From assembly GCA_965243095.1 (NCBI GenBank), contig OZ251530.1:3410001-3474000 (forward strand): a stretch of DNA of 64,000 nt, given 5' to 3'. Position numbers and translations under genes: made by a program. A model generated the notes under the pieces. The model saw only the letters and a program-made list of their open reading frames with translations. It was not told the origin of the DNA and did no database searches. Below, one piece after another: positions 35,948 through 47,543 of this stretch (position 1 is the stretch's first letter; the number at the start of each line of letters is the position of its first letter). The DNA is from VXYL01 sp965243095. Its GTDB lineage: Bacteria > Pseudomonadota > Gammaproteobacteria > Pseudomonadales > Azotimanducaceae.

Positions 35948-35971
35948 GATAGCGCCCCAAACGGCGCCGTC

Positions 35972-36949
35972 CTACCGCAACCGCACGGTCTGCCCGCTGG
36001 CCGCGGAGCGGTACGCCGCATCGGTGAGCCGCGCCACCTGCACGGCGAACTCCGGCGCCTCGAAGATGCGGCGGCGCTGGCGCATGGCGCGGAAGAAGGC
36101 CGCGTCCGGGGTGGACGGTTGCACCCGCTTCGACGGTTCGACGGGTTCGTCATTCAGCAGCATGGAGCGCAGGCGCCAGCCGTGCATGCGGAGCACCAGC
36201 GAGCCACGGCTGCCGGCGATGGCGATGCGCTCGTCGTGCCGCGAGGCGTTGCCCAAGGTGGCGAACGTGCCGACGGCGCCGCCGGCGAAACCCACCACCG
36301 CGCCGCTGTTCACGTCCACTTCGCGCCCGGCGTTGTCGAAGGTGGCCAGCACCGAACGCGGGCGCAGGCCGGTGAGCCAAAGCACGGCGCCCACCACATG
36401 GCTGCCGGTGTCCGCGAACATGCCGCCGCCGGACGCGCTCGGCCGCAACCGCCAGCCGCCCATGCCGAGCCAGTCCTGCGTGACGTAGGCCACCACGCCG
36501 CGAATCTCGCCCAGCTCGCCCTTGTCGATCAACTCGCGGGCGTAGGCGAAGTGCGGCATCCAGTGGCGCTGATAGGCCACCACCAGCGCCCGCTGGCGCT
36601 GGTCGGCCAGGGCCAGCAGGCGTTTGGCGTGCAAGGGCCGGATGACCAGCGGCTTCTCCACCAACACGTGCATGTCGTTTTCCAGGCACGCCCGCGCTTG
36701 GGCGTAGTGCTGATCGTGCGGGGTGCTGATGAGGGCGCCGTCGGCTTTCACGGCATCCAGCATCGTGCGCCAATCGTGGAAGTGCGGGATGCCCCGGCCC
36801 GCCTTTTCCTCCAACAGCCGCGCCTGCGATTCGACCGGATCCGCCACGGCGGCGATGCGCACGGCGCCGTCCGCTTGGATGCGCGGCACGTGGGCGAAGC
36901 GCATGTTGCTGCCGCAGCCGATGAGCACCACCGAGAGCTGTCTGGCCAT
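35972..36949 (-). CDS. Gfo/Idh/MocA-family NAD(P)-dependent oxidoreductase
   Basis: 325 residues from the ATG at 36949. The N-terminal Rossmann fold VVLIGCGSNMRFAHVPRI binds NAD(P), and the family motif EKPL is in HVLVEKPLVIRPLHAKRLL. The C-terminal alpha/beta domain has the GGGMFADTGSHVV segment seen in sugar and inositol dehydrogenases (catalytic His in the GSH motif). It is divergent from the M16 peptidase gene and convergent with the enolase-superfamily gene. The substrate is unknown, probably a cyclic polyol or sugar derivative. Confidence 0.87.
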   Translation of the reverse strand: MARQLSVVLIGCGSNMRFAHVPRIQADGAVRIAAVADPVESQARLLEEKAGRGIPHFHDWRTMLDAVKADGALISTPHDQHYAQARACLENDMHVLVEKPLVIRPLHAKRLLALADQRQRALVVAYQRHWMPHFAYARELIDKGELGEIRGVVAYVTQDWLGMGGWRLRPSASGGGMFADTGSHVVGAVLWLTGLRPRSVLATFDNAGREVDVNSGAVVGFAGGAVGTFATLGNASRHDERIAIAGSRGSLVLRMHGWRLRSMLLNDEPVEPSKRVQPSTPDAAFFRAMRQRRRIFEAPEFAVQVARLTDAAYRSAASGQTVRLR

Positions 36950-37035
36950 GTTTGCGAGTCCTCGAACAATCCGTAGGGCGTGACGGTATAGAATTACGCG
37001 CATTCGCCCCCACCGCAACCGCGAGGATTCGCCAC

Positions 37036-39909
<2,874 letters not shown>

Positions 39910-39934
39910 CGGGTCATCGCGAACGCGGGCTTGC

Positions 39935-40675
39935 CTATGGCGGCGGCTCGCGCAACAGGTCGCCGTGCCCGCGCAGGGCGCGGCGGCGTTCCCGCCAATC
40001 CGGCACCGATTCACCCAGCAACGCTTGGAACTCCGGCCCGTGGTTCAGATGGCGCAGGTGGCACAGCTCGTGGATGGCGACGTACTCGATGAGACCATCG
40101 GCGAGCTTGACCAGATGCGTGTTCAAGGCAACGCGCCCGTTGGCCGAGCAGCTTCCCCAGCGGCTGCTCATGTAGCGGTGACGCCAAGGCGGCGGCGCGT
40201 CCAGCCATTCCAGCCGCGCCACCGAGGCGACAAGCGCCCCACCCAGCACCGCGTCCGCTTGGCGCGCGTACCAGGCCCACACCGCGCCCTTGGGGTTTTC
40301 GCGCGGCACGGTGAGGCAACCGTCGCCCAGCCACACGTCCGCGCCATCGCCCAAGCGCAGCGCCAACGTCTTGCCCCGGTAAAGCAGTTGCACGCCATCC
40401 GCGTACTCCGCGGGAAATCCCGCGCCACCTTGTTCGCGCGCGGCGCGGCTCTGCCGGCCGATCCAGCCCGCGTGGCGTCGCAGGACGCCTTGCACATCCG
40501 CCACCGTGGTGCCCAGCGGCGCGTCCACCAACAACCCGCCGCCGGCGTCGAACCAAATGCCGATGCGGCTGCGACGACGCGGATTCCAACGCACATCCAC
40601 CGCCACCGCCCGCCCGTCCGGCGCATCTTCGAGCGGCCAATGAAACCGCCGCGGCCGATTCCTGTTGCTTTTCAT
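39935..40675 (-). CDS. YgjP/DUF45-family metal-dependent hydrolase
   Basis: 246 residues from the ATG at 40675 (TTG six codons earlier is possible). The C-terminal half has the SprT/YgjP-like pattern RYMSSRWGSCSANGRVALN, then the zinc site HELCHLRHLNHGPEF (HExxH plus a third histidine). The function in bacteria is not well defined. The family is a minigluzincin-type peptidase sometimes found beside type I restriction genes. It ends 25 bases from the M16 peptidase gene, tail to tail. It is an ordinary, intact gene. Confidence 0.85.
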   Translation of the reverse strand: MKSNRNRPRRFHWPLEDAPDGRAVAVDVRWNPRRRSRIGIWFDAGGGLLVDAPLGTTVADVQGVLRRHAGWIGRQSRAAREQGGAGFPAEYADGVQLLYRGKTLALRLGDGADVWLGDGCLTVPRENPKGAVWAWYARQADAVLGGALVASVARLEWLDAPPPWRHRYMSSRWGSCSANGRVALNTHLVKLADGLIEYVAIHELCHLRHLNHGPEFQALLGESVPDWRERRRALRGHGDLLREPPP

Positions 40676-40747
40676 CCGTCCTTCCGGCGACAATGGATGG
40701 CGACAGCTAGAAGTGAGACACTACACCAAACAGCTAGGAACGCAGCC

Positions 40748-41008
40748 ATGAACTCGACGCGCGAATCACCGACAGTTGACGCCCGCCCAGACCGTTGCGG
40801 CGGCGAGGTTTGCTTCGCCGGCACGCGAGTGCCGGTCAGCTTCTTGTTCCGCTCTATCGAGGCGGGCACGACATTTGAGGAGTTCCTTTACGATTACCCC
40901 GGCGTAAGCCAAGAGCAAGCCCGCACGGTACTCAAGGAAGCCTGCACCTACTTCGAGCGCAAGTATGGGCTCGCACACCGACGCCCGCAGATGCAGGACG
41001 CAATGTAA
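40748..41008 (+). CDS. DUF433-family antitoxin
   Basis: 86 residues from the ATG at 40748. The core reads CGGEVCFAGTRVPVSFLFRS, IEAGTTFEEFLYDYPGVS and AR..L..A, the three-helix DUF433 domain thought to bind DNA and a PIN-like toxin. The cognate DUF5615 gene starts about 80 bases later on the same strand. Confidence 0.85.
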   Translation: MNSTRESPTVDARPDRCGGEVCFAGTRVPVSFLFRSIEAGTTFEEFLYDYPGVSQEQARTVLKEACTYFERKYGLAHRRPQMQDAM

Positions 41009-41089
41009 GCCCCGTAATGCACCACCGTTGGGCCCGTGTACCAACAGGGGAACTCCCGCTCACCAAACATGGCTATTGGGGGCGCGGTT

Positions 41090-41554
41090 ATGGCGGATCA
41101 TGGCGGCATTGCAAGCGGCGGCCCATCGCCAGTGAGGGTGCTTGTCGACGAGCACTTGCCCGTGCGGTTCGCGCAAGAACTGCACCGTCGGTTGGCCGCG
41201 CCAAGCGTCTGCGTTCACGCAGTCCGCGCGGGCTTCGGTGGTCTTGCCAATGGAGAGCTACAGGACTCGGCAATCGCCGCAAACTACGATGCCTTGGTGA
41301 CTTCGGACATGAACATGCCTTTCCAGACGCCTCCTCGGTTGCCAGTCTTGGTCATCGCCGCTACGAACGATATTCAAGTCACCCTTGCACATGTGAGTGG
41401 CGTCGTCGAGCTACTAGGCGCACGCCCTCTCGCGATCCGCTATCACACAATTCGAGCGCAAGACGTGGCGCTTGGCGCGAACGCCTTAAAGCGTTTGGCT
41501 CGAATTGACGCCGACCAACTGGATCCTACCGCTGCACACGGCGGCGGTCGCTAA
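41090..41554 (+). CDS. DUF5615 PIN-like toxin
   Basis: About 154 residues if begun at the ATG at 41090. In-frame ATG 41069 and GTG 41132 are alternatives, and the last gives RVLVDEHLP at the N-terminus, as is usual in the family. VRVLVDEHLPVRFAQELHRR, then LANGELQDSAIAANYDALVT and SDMNM, hold the acidic residues of a PIN-type nuclease site. It forms a toxin-antitoxin pair with the preceding DUF433 gene. It appears intact. The 3' end lies 16 bases before aroK, so the pair has been inserted at the head of the aroKB operon. Confidence 0.8.
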   Translation: MADHGGIASGGPSPVRVLVDEHLPVRFAQELHRRLAAPSVCVHAVRAGFGGLANGELQDSAIAANYDALVTSDMNMPFQTPPRLPVLVIAATNDIQVTLAHVSGVVELLGARPLAIRYHTIRAQDVALGANALKRLARIDADQLDPTAAHGGGR

Positions 41555-41570
41555 CGGGGTCTTGCGAAAC

Positions 41571-42110
41571 ATGGCGCAACAAAACGTCTTTCTCATCGGC
41601 ATGATGGCGGTCGGCAAAACCACCGTCGGCCGGCATCTGGCGGGCTTGCTTGGCTACGAGTTCGTCGATAGCGATCAGGAGGTGGAGCGGCGATGCGGCA
41701 CCGACATCTCGTGGATCTTCGACATGGAAGGCGAGGACGGTTTCCGCGACCGCGAACAGAAAGTGCTGGAAGAGTTGACGGCGCGCAGCGGCGTGGTGCT
41801 GGCCACGGGGGGCGGCGCCGTGCTGCGCGAAGACAACCGCGCCAATCTGCGCGATCGGGGCACGGTGGTTTATCTGCGCGCCAGCGTCAAGCAAATCGTC
41901 GAACGCACCCGCCGCGACCGGAAAAGGCCGCTGCTGCAAGGCGACGGCGACCTGAGCGCCCGCATCACCGCGCTGGTGGACGAACGGGAGGATCTATATC
42001 GCGCCACGGCGCACATCGTCTGCCACACGAAAGAGCGACCGTCGAAGATCCTGGCCGAAGAGATCGTGGCCGGATTGAAGGCGAGCGCGTCGGATCGGGC
42101 AACCGCCTAG
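41571..42110 (+). CDS. aroK: Shikimate kinase
   Basis: 179 residues from the ATG at 41571. FLIGMMAVGKTTVGRHLA contains the Walker A loop. Shikimate contacts are in FVDSDQEVERR, GEDGFRDREQ and LATGGGAVLREDNR, and the lid is RDRKRPLLQ. It phosphorylates shikimate with ATP in the route to chorismate. The gene is followed 19 bases later by aroB, the standard aroKB order of gammaproteobacteria. Confidence 0.93.
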   Translation: MAQQNVFLIGMMAVGKTTVGRHLAGLLGYEFVDSDQEVERRCGTDISWIFDMEGEDGFRDREQKVLEELTARSGVVLATGGGAVLREDNRANLRDRGTVVYLRASVKQIVERTRRDRKRPLLQGDGDLSARITALVDEREDLYRATAHIVCHTKERPSKILAEEIVAGLKASASDRATA

Positions 42111-42129
42111 GTTTCGCAGCGACTTGGCG

Positions 42130-43209
42130 ATGGAGGAACAACTGGACGTGCGGCTGGCCGATGGCCGCGCCTATCCCATCCTGTTCGGCAGCGGAATCCT
42201 CGGCAAACCCGCCCTGCTCGCTCCGTACACCGGCAACCAAGTGCTCATCGTCACCAACGCGCCGGTGACCGAGTTGTATCTCGACGCTCTGCGCCGCAGC
42301 TTGGCAGCCAAGCAAATGGACGTGTTCGAGGTGGGCGACGGCGAACAGTTCAAGACCTTGGCCACCTTTGAGCGCATCATGGACGCGCTCGTGACGAAGC
42401 GGCACAGCCGCGCCACCACCGTGGTGGCCCTGGGCGGCGGCGTGGTGGGCGACATCGCCGGCTTCGTCGCCGCCACCTATCAACGCGGCGTGGATCTAGT
42501 GCAAATCCCCACCACGCTGCTCGCCCAAGTGGATTCGTCCGTGGGCGGCAAAACCGCCGTGAACCATCCGGCCGGCAAAAACCTCATCGGCGCGTTCCAC
42601 CAACCCCGCGCCGTGATCGCGGACGTTGCCACCCTGCGCACCCTGCCAAAGCGCGAACTCGCCGCCGGCCTAGCGGAAGTGATCAAGTACGGCGTCATCG
42701 CCGACGCCGCCTTCTTCGCCTGGCTGGAAGACCACATGGACAAGCTGACCGAGCGCGATCCCGATGCACTGCGCCAAGCCGTGCGCCGCTGCTGCGAAAT
42801 CAAGGCGGAAGTAGTCGCCGGCGACGAACGCGAGCAGGGCCGCCGCGCCATCCTCAACTTCGGCCACACCTTCGGCCACGCCATCGAAACCCTCACCCGC
42901 TACCAGCGCTACCTCCACGGCGAAGCCGTCGCCATCGGCATGGCAATGGCAATGGAACTATCGGCCCGGCTAGGTTTGGCGACGAACGCCGAAGGCGAAA
43001 GGGTACGCACGCTGCTGGCCCGCGCCGATTTGCCGCTAACTGCCGCCGATGTCTCCCCGAACGCCATACTGGAGGCCATGACCATGGACAAGAAAGCCAA
43101 AGACGGGCACATCCGCTTCGTCGTTTGCGAAGGCATCGGCCGCGTATCCATCACCGCCGATGCACCGCGCCAAGCAACCGTGGCGGCGATGGCCGCCTGC
43201 ATCGCCTGA
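42130..43209 (+). CDS. aroB: 3-dehydroquinate synthase
   Basis: 359 residues from the ATG at 42130 (TTG at 42124 is possible). NAD-binding GGGVVGDIAGFVAATYQRG, the loop PTTLLAQVDSSVGGKTAVNH, and zinc ligands in NFGHTFGHAIE and LHGEAVAIGM are all present. It converts DAHP to 3-dehydroquinate, the second step of the shikimate pathway. It is intact and co-transcribed with aroK. Confidence 0.93.
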   Translation: MEEQLDVRLADGRAYPILFGSGILGKPALLAPYTGNQVLIVTNAPVTELYLDALRRSLAAKQMDVFEVGDGEQFKTLATFERIMDALVTKRHSRATTVVALGGGVVGDIAGFVAATYQRGVDLVQIPTTLLAQVDSSVGGKTAVNHPAGKNLIGAFHQPRAVIADVATLRTLPKRELAAGLAEVIKYGVIADAAFFAWLEDHMDKLTERDPDALRQAVRRCCEIKAEVVAGDEREQGRRAILNFGHTFGHAIETLTRYQRYLHGEAVAIGMAMAMELSARLGLATNAEGERVRTLLARADLPLTAADVSPNAILEAMTMDKKAKDGHIRFVVCEGIGRVSITADAPRQATVAAMAACIA

Positions 43210-43280
43210 TGACCTGATCAATGATATCTGCGGCAGCGCCAAGTGCCCAAGCATGATCGGGCACTGGGCCTCCGGCATGT

Positions 43281-43904
43281 TCAATCCCAACGCGAGAGTC
43301 GGCGGGCGCGGTCCCAGCGTTCCAAGGCATCTTCGCACTGCAACAGCAGCTTGCGCTGTTCGCCGGTAACGTCCTGCTCGAGCACACGCACCCGGCTGAC
43401 ACCCAGTAGGGGTTCGCTTTCTCCGTTGGCCGAAATTTGCCCTTCAACGCTCACCAAGTCGCAGGGCAGACACTCCGAACCGGGCCAGTCATACCAGACC
43501 GGCAGGTTCCAAGGCGGCCAGTCCACAGGCTTGCCGTCCTCGTCAATCAGCGGCACCCTGAGAAGAGCCTCGTGCTCCATGCCGAAAGGGAAGCACACCA
43601 AGTTCCCCACCAGGCGCATCTTGACGGCGTTGGCCGTGCCGACGCACACCCCGACTACGCCGCTGCGCCGTGCCATTTCCTCGGCGAGCGTTGGCGCGTC
43701 CGCCTTTACGCCTCCGAGAGGCGCCTCGTCCTGGCAGGTTCTGCAATAGAAGCCCGGCCGCCAAGCGGTGCCGTGGCCATCATCGCCTCCCGGCGACCAA
43801 CGAAGCTCTTCGGCCGGCCAAGTGCTCCGCCGGATGCAGGCTTGGTTCCCGCACGAGTAGCGGGCTCTGGGCATCTTCTCTGGTGGGCACTCGCTTGCTT
43901 TCAC
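43281..43904 (-). CDS. Unrecognised cysteine-pair (zinc-ribbon-like) protein
   Basis: 207 residues from a GTG at 43904 preceded by GAGGAGG. The N-terminal 60 residues hold C..C pairs (YSCGNQACIR and FYCRTCQDE) that could bind a zinc ion. The rest contains tryptophan-rich WPPWNLPVWYDWPGSECLPC, and no membrane helix or signal peptide. I do not recognise the family. It lies at the edge of the defence island, beside methyltransferase remnants on the same strand, and may be cargo of that island. Phage or mobile-element origin is possible but not shown. Confidence 0.55.
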   Translation of the reverse strand: MKASECPPEKMPRARYSCGNQACIRRSTWPAEELRWSPGGDDGHGTAWRPGFYCRTCQDEAPLGGVKADAPTLAEEMARRSGVVGVCVGTANAVKMRLVGNLVCFPFGMEHEALLRVPLIDEDGKPVDWPPWNLPVWYDWPGSECLPCDLVSVEGQISANGESEPLLGVSRVRVLEQDVTGEQRKLLLQCEDALERWDRARRLSRWD

Positions 43905-43985
43905 TTCCCCCTCCTCAAACGGCTCTCGCCGAGCGGCGCTGCCATCAGTGGCCACGGTGACGAGAGCATATACCAAGAGTCTCCG

Positions 43986-44099
43986 CAGTCTTCGTATTCC
44001 TTGCCGATGTTGCGATCCGAGCGGGACCAGCCGTTGATCGGCTTGCCCCGTCGCTTGAACGCCGGCCTGCCCTGTTGCGCCGGGGATTCGCCCAGCGAA
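43986..44099 (-). pseudogene. Fragment of a DNA methyltransferase gene
   Basis: Encodes LGESPAQQGRPAFKRRGKPI then NGWSRSDRNIGKEYED, matching residues about 54-89 of the methyltransferase at 45204-46102. Both ends are cut: the left runs into unrelated sequence, and the right joins the remnant of the large methyltransferase on the opposite strand. Confidence 0.8.
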
Positions 44100-44264
44100 G
44101 CCGCCAACGCCCGCACGGCGCTGGAACTCGTGGAGGTCTCGCTGTGGCTGAACGGCATCCACCGCGACGGCCAGATGCCGTGGTTCGGCTTCCAGCTCGT
44201 GTGCGGCAACTCGCCGCCGGGCGCCCGCCGCCAAGGGTTACAGCGAAGGCACCCGCCCGGCTAG
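44097..44264 (+). pseudogene. Remnant A of the large adenine methyltransferase gene
   Basis: A few codons of the N-terminal part (EAANART-like) are joined to codons for ALELVEVSLWLNGIHRDGQM, then PWFGFQLVCGNS. After that the deletion scar GARRQ|G, also seen in the copy ending at 52121, is present, with a frameshift. DNA similarity to that copy continues beyond the reading frame through the promoter to about 44390. Confidence 0.8.
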
Positions 44265-44332
44265 CCCTTGCCGCCTGAAGCCGATGATCGACTGCGCACG
44301 CTGGCGGCCCAAAGCCGCAAAGTACGCCACCG

Positions 44333-44360
44333 TTGACGTAAGTTATAATTGGCGTATGAT
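44333..44360 (+). promoter_or_regulatory. Promoter with dyad, copy 1 of 2
   Basis: TTGACG at 44333-44338, 16-base spacer, TATGAT at 44355-44360. It is identical over about 40 bases to the promoter at 52113-52140. CGCCACC before and GATGGCG after form an imperfect inverted repeat (perfect in the other copy) that could be an operator. The next gene starts at 44395 with AAGGAG. Confidence 0.65.
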
Positions 44361-44394
44361 GGCGCACATCTAAGGTAGGCAAGGAGCCACATAT

Positions 44395-45207
44395 ATGGCA
44401 GAAGCGCCAACACTGCACACGGTGCTCAATCTGTTTGAGACTCAGGTGTCGGAAGACGCGAAGTCGTGGATCGATAGCGCCTGCACCAGCAAGAAGCTGA
44501 CGCGAGACGCATTCTTTGAAGCAGCCTACTGGGCAATCTTGGTTGCCAACATGAACGTGGATACCGCGCAGTCGTGGGTGGACAAAGCAAGTGCCTGTGG
44601 CTTCCCCTTCGACTGGCGGGAACTCGGCCGTTGGAACGACGATGACGGCAAGTTCGATGCGTGGTGCAAGAAGATGGCTAGACAGCTTGAGACCCCAAAG
44701 GAAGACTTGGAGGGCGTTTTCAGAGAGCGATGGTGAGCCATTTGGGACGCAGGATGGCGCCTAGCCCAGTTCGAGAGCGGTGCCACGTTTCGGAGACACT
44801 ACTTCAATGGCAAGAAGCACGGTGGCGATTTGACCGACGAGGATGTCCACAGGCTGCTGAAAATAAAGCGCAGCGATGGCGTTCTGTATCGAATTGGTGA
44901 AGTGAGCGTCTATTTCATCCTCCGGAACCTCGGCGGCAATTTCTTGAAGCCGGACACATGGATCAAGGCCTTCGCCGAATGGTTTGGCTATGCAGATGTG
45001 TCGCAGCTCGCTTCGGCGCTCGCATCTGCAGGCATTCACTGCGGCAAGTTCGATGCCTACTGTTAGGAGTATTGCAGCAGTCAGCTTAGTCGCGCCGCTG
45101 ACTTGCCGGGGCACTTCGACCAATTGTTTGCTAATCGAGATTCGAAGGCGCCAGATGGGATGCGGCTCACATCAGGGACCCCTGCGAAGGCGCCACACCC
45201 GGCCTAA
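44395..45207 (+). pseudogene. HhH/DNA-glycosylase-like gene interrupted by two nonsense codons
   Basis: One frame runs from the ATG at 44395 (good AAGGAG site) to TAA at 45207, 270 codons, broken only by TGA at 44734-44736 (RERW*AIWDAGW) and TAG at 45064-45066 (DAYC*EYCSS). Both could be TGG tryptophan codons changed by one G-to-A step. The third segment, with YRIGEVSVYFILRNLG and KPDTWIKAFAEWFG, resembles the helix-hairpin-helix and following helix of base-excision DNA glycosylases, but the identity is uncertain. The frame ends 4 bases into the 3' end of the convergent methyltransferase gene, supporting 45207 as the true end. Confidence 0.65.
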
Positions 45208-46102
45208 ACTGCCTCGTCAAGCAGTCGTTGACGAGCGGCTTCGTGAAAAGCCGCCACCGCTTCAAAGCCAATAAATCGTCGGTTGAGGCTTCGCGCTGCC
45301 ACCGCTGTGGTGCCGCTGCCGATGAAGGGGTCGAGCACCTTTGCCCCTCGCGGGTGGTCAACTCGATCAGAATGGAGACTAGGCCGATCGGCTTTTGCGC
45401 TTCGTGGATACGCTTCTCGTCCTTCCCGAAGCCGAATTCGAGGATGTTCGTGGCACCGATGCCGTGATGCTGGCAGGCTTCCGTGTTCATCGCACCTACG
45501 CCGTGTTCGAGCACGTTGTCGGCAATGGTGCCGCCGATGCAGTAGGGCTTCGTCAGCCATGCGATTGGCTCGAACATCGGTGCCAGATTGCCCAAGCGCC
45601 AGCCTTTCCACTGTTCGGCCTCCGTTGCCAAGCCGCGCCGCTGGAAGACGACACTTACGCGCTGCGCTCGGTGGTAGGCGGATTTCTTCTTCCACGCGAG
45701 CATGTCCTTCAACAGGAAGCCGCTGTCCTCGAACGCATTGACGACGCGATGAATCGTTCGGCGGGCGCCGAACAGGAGCACGGAACCGCCGCTCTTGAGC
45801 TTCGGGAATACCATGTGCGCCCAAGTGCGGCACCAGTCTTCATACTCCTTGCCGATGTTGCGATCAGAGCGCGACCAGCCGTTGATCGGTTTGCCTCGTC
45901 GCTTGAAAGCGGGCTTGCCTTGTTGCGCCGGGGATTCGCCAAGCAGAGCGGAGTTCTGGTTGCTGTGGAGGACGTCCCAATCGTCCATGGCTATGCCGTA
46001 GGGGATGTCCGAGAGCAGTAGCTCGATGCTGTCGTCTTCGAGTTTCGGCAGATGTTCCCGGCAATCCGCGAGCGTGATCTTGTCCAGATAGCGGCCGTTC
46101 AT
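45204..46102 (-). pseudogene. Site-specific DNA methyltransferase, frameshifted in a G-run
   Basis: From the ATG at 46102: motif IV LLLSDIPYG (an SDIPY variant of (D/S)PPY), the target-recognition middle, then QKPIGLVSILIELTTREG. The AdoMet motif VLDPFIGSGTTAVAARSLN and RRFIGFEAV follows in another frame, ending at 45204. The frames meet at a run of four C on the plus strand (45344-45347). One more base would restore REGAKVLDPFIGSGTT. Motif order (catalytic before AdoMet) is that of beta-class N6-A or N4-C methyltransferases. It is probably inactive, unless slippage in the run corrects it. Confidence 0.85.
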
Positions 46103-46186
46103 TCCGACTCTCCGATGTCCAGAATGCCGTTCTCCGATACGGATTCCACGGCGCGGGTCCGCGTGTCCAGCCTCAACGCCCCTCTT

Positions 46187-46534
46187 TCAGTCTTGCGTCA
46201 AGAGCAGCAACACCTTCTCCAACACCTCCTCCACAGTGTCCGCAGGCAGCGTGGCGATGAAGGCTGCTTTGCGCGTCCGCCAGTCCAGACTTTTGAGCTG
46301 ATCCGCCAGAACCACGCCGGTCATCTTCAGGCCATCTGGGATCGCGACCTCAAATGGGTAGCCCTTTGCACGGTTGGTGATGGGGCAAAGCAGCGCCAAG
46401 CCAACTTTGCCGTTGTAGGTTCTAGGCGAGACGACGAGCGCAGGGCGCCTCCCGGCCTGCTCGCTGCCCGTCTGCGGATTCAGATCGATCCACACTGCGT
46501 CGCCTCGCTTGGGCGTCCATCGGGCGGGACTCAC
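46187..46534 (-). CDS. mazF: MazF/PemK-family endoribonuclease toxin
   Basis: 115 residues, starting at a GTG that overlaps the mazE stop (GTGA). RGDAVWIDLNPQTGSEQAG, RRPALVVSPRTYN, LALLCPITNR and VLADQLKSLDWR are the conserved beta-strands of MazF, with the catalytic Arg and Thr region in place. It cleaves RNA when freed from MazE. It appears intact. Confidence 0.92.
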   Translation of the reverse strand: MSPARWTPKRGDAVWIDLNPQTGSEQAGRRPALVVSPRTYNGKVGLALLCPITNRAKGYPFEVAIPDGLKMTGVVLADQLKSLDWRTRKAAFIATLPADTVEEVLEKVLLLLTQD

Positions 46535-46770
46535 CACGCCTCCTCGCCAACCGGTGCGCCGGTCTGCACCTCGCCGTGCCGATTGGTCTCGGAAACCTGC
46601 TCAAGCAGGTCGCCGAGGCGCAGCTGGCGCTTGAGTGGGCGGATCGTCAGCACCGCCCCCTCGCATGTGAGCCCTACCGGGCAGTCCACATCCAAGGCCA
46701 ACTGCCGTGCGACGGACTTTGGAATGCGGAGGGCCAAGCTGTTGCCCCACTTCTTGATCTGTGCCTCCAT
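46531..46770 (-). CDS. mazE: MazE-family antitoxin
   Basis: 79 residues from the ATG at 46770. KKWGNSLALRIPKSVARQL is the AbrB/SpoVT-like DNA-binding swapped-hairpin domain of MazE. The C-terminal acidic tail (LRLGDLLEQVSETN) should wrap MazF. It is first in the operon, with mazF overlapping, and the pair is probably autoregulated from the promoter at 46803-46830. Confidence 0.9.
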   Translation of the reverse strand: MEAQIKKWGNSLALRIPKSVARQLALDVDCPVGLTCEGAVLTIRPLKRQLRLGDLLEQVSETNRHGEVQTGAPVGEEAW

Positions 46771-46802
46771 TGGGTCTGGGCCTTTAGTGATACGACGTAG
46801 AT

Positions 46803-46830
46803 ACACTAGCAGCTCCGCCCACACTGTCAA
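46803..46830 (-). promoter_or_regulatory. Predicted mazEF promoter
   Basis: On the minus strand, TTGACA at 46830-46825 (perfect -35), 16-base spacer and TAGTGT at 46808-46803, 33 bases before the mazE ATG. The -10 is weak (three of six), which is common for autoregulated toxin-antitoxin promoters. Confidence 0.45.
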
Positions 46831-46940
46831 CCGGCCGTCCAACTGGCGCTGAGGGGGCACTCTCACGGAGACCGAGATGGCAGCCCGGCCACCGGCGCCC
46901 TGCGGTAGCATCGCTGCCACAGCCCAAGTCGCCATGCCCC

Positions 46941-47530
46941 ATGCCCACCCTGACCGGCATCCACAACGAGAACGAGTTCTACAGCCACCACTATTTGGCC
47001 GAGATCTTCGCCGGCGACATCCAAGCCACCCTCGAACGCTAGCGCAAGGAGGCCGAGGCCGCCAACGCCCGCACGACATACGCCGAACTCCGGGCCCTCG
47101 CCCCGGAGCACCAGCGCTTCCGCCGCGAGTTCGCGCACGAGCGACGCACGGGGCAGCGCATCCTCAAGCAGCGCGAGTGGTTCGCGCGGCTGCTGCCGGC
47201 GCTCGGCTACGGCTGCCAGCCCGCGAACCATCTGCTGGAGGACGGCAGCGAAGTGCCGATCCTCTGCGCGGTCGGCGGCACCGGCAGCAGCGCGAACTGA
47301 ACCGCCCCATCGAGCACGCCGACTACGCCGACGAACTGCAACGCGCCCGCCACCGCATCGCGGACCGCAGCGTGTTCGGCGTGGACCTGAACCCGGTGGC
47401 GCTGGAACTCGCGGAGGTCTCGCTGTGGCTGAACGGCATCCACCGCGACGGCCATGTGCCGTGGTTCGGCTTCCAGCTCATGTGCCGCAACTCGCTGGTG
47501 GGCGCCCGCCGGCAGACGTATCCGCGGCAA
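46941..47530 (+). pseudogene. Remnant B of the large adenine methyltransferase gene
   Basis: Begins with the same start and first about 110 codons as the complete gene at 56429 (MPTLTGIHNENEFYSHHYLA). An in-frame TAG at 47040 replaces the tryptophan of ERWRKE. After ILCAVGGTG it jumps to the codons for KQRELNRPIEHADYADELQR, out of frame, a deletion of about 1.5 kb, and continues to GARRQTYPR. The junction differs from that shared by the copies at 44.1 and 52.0 kb. The conserved upstream leader (cggtagcatcg...) is retained. Confidence 0.85.
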
Positions 47531-47543
47531 AATGTCGACCAAC

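Noticed and set aside
44734..45066. Stop-codon readthrough or TGA recoding as tryptophan in the HhH-like gene
   Set aside because: One of the two stops is TAG, neighbouring intact genes use TGA as a normal stop (for example 3780-4010 and 53337), and no selenocysteine or pyrrolysine machinery is visible.
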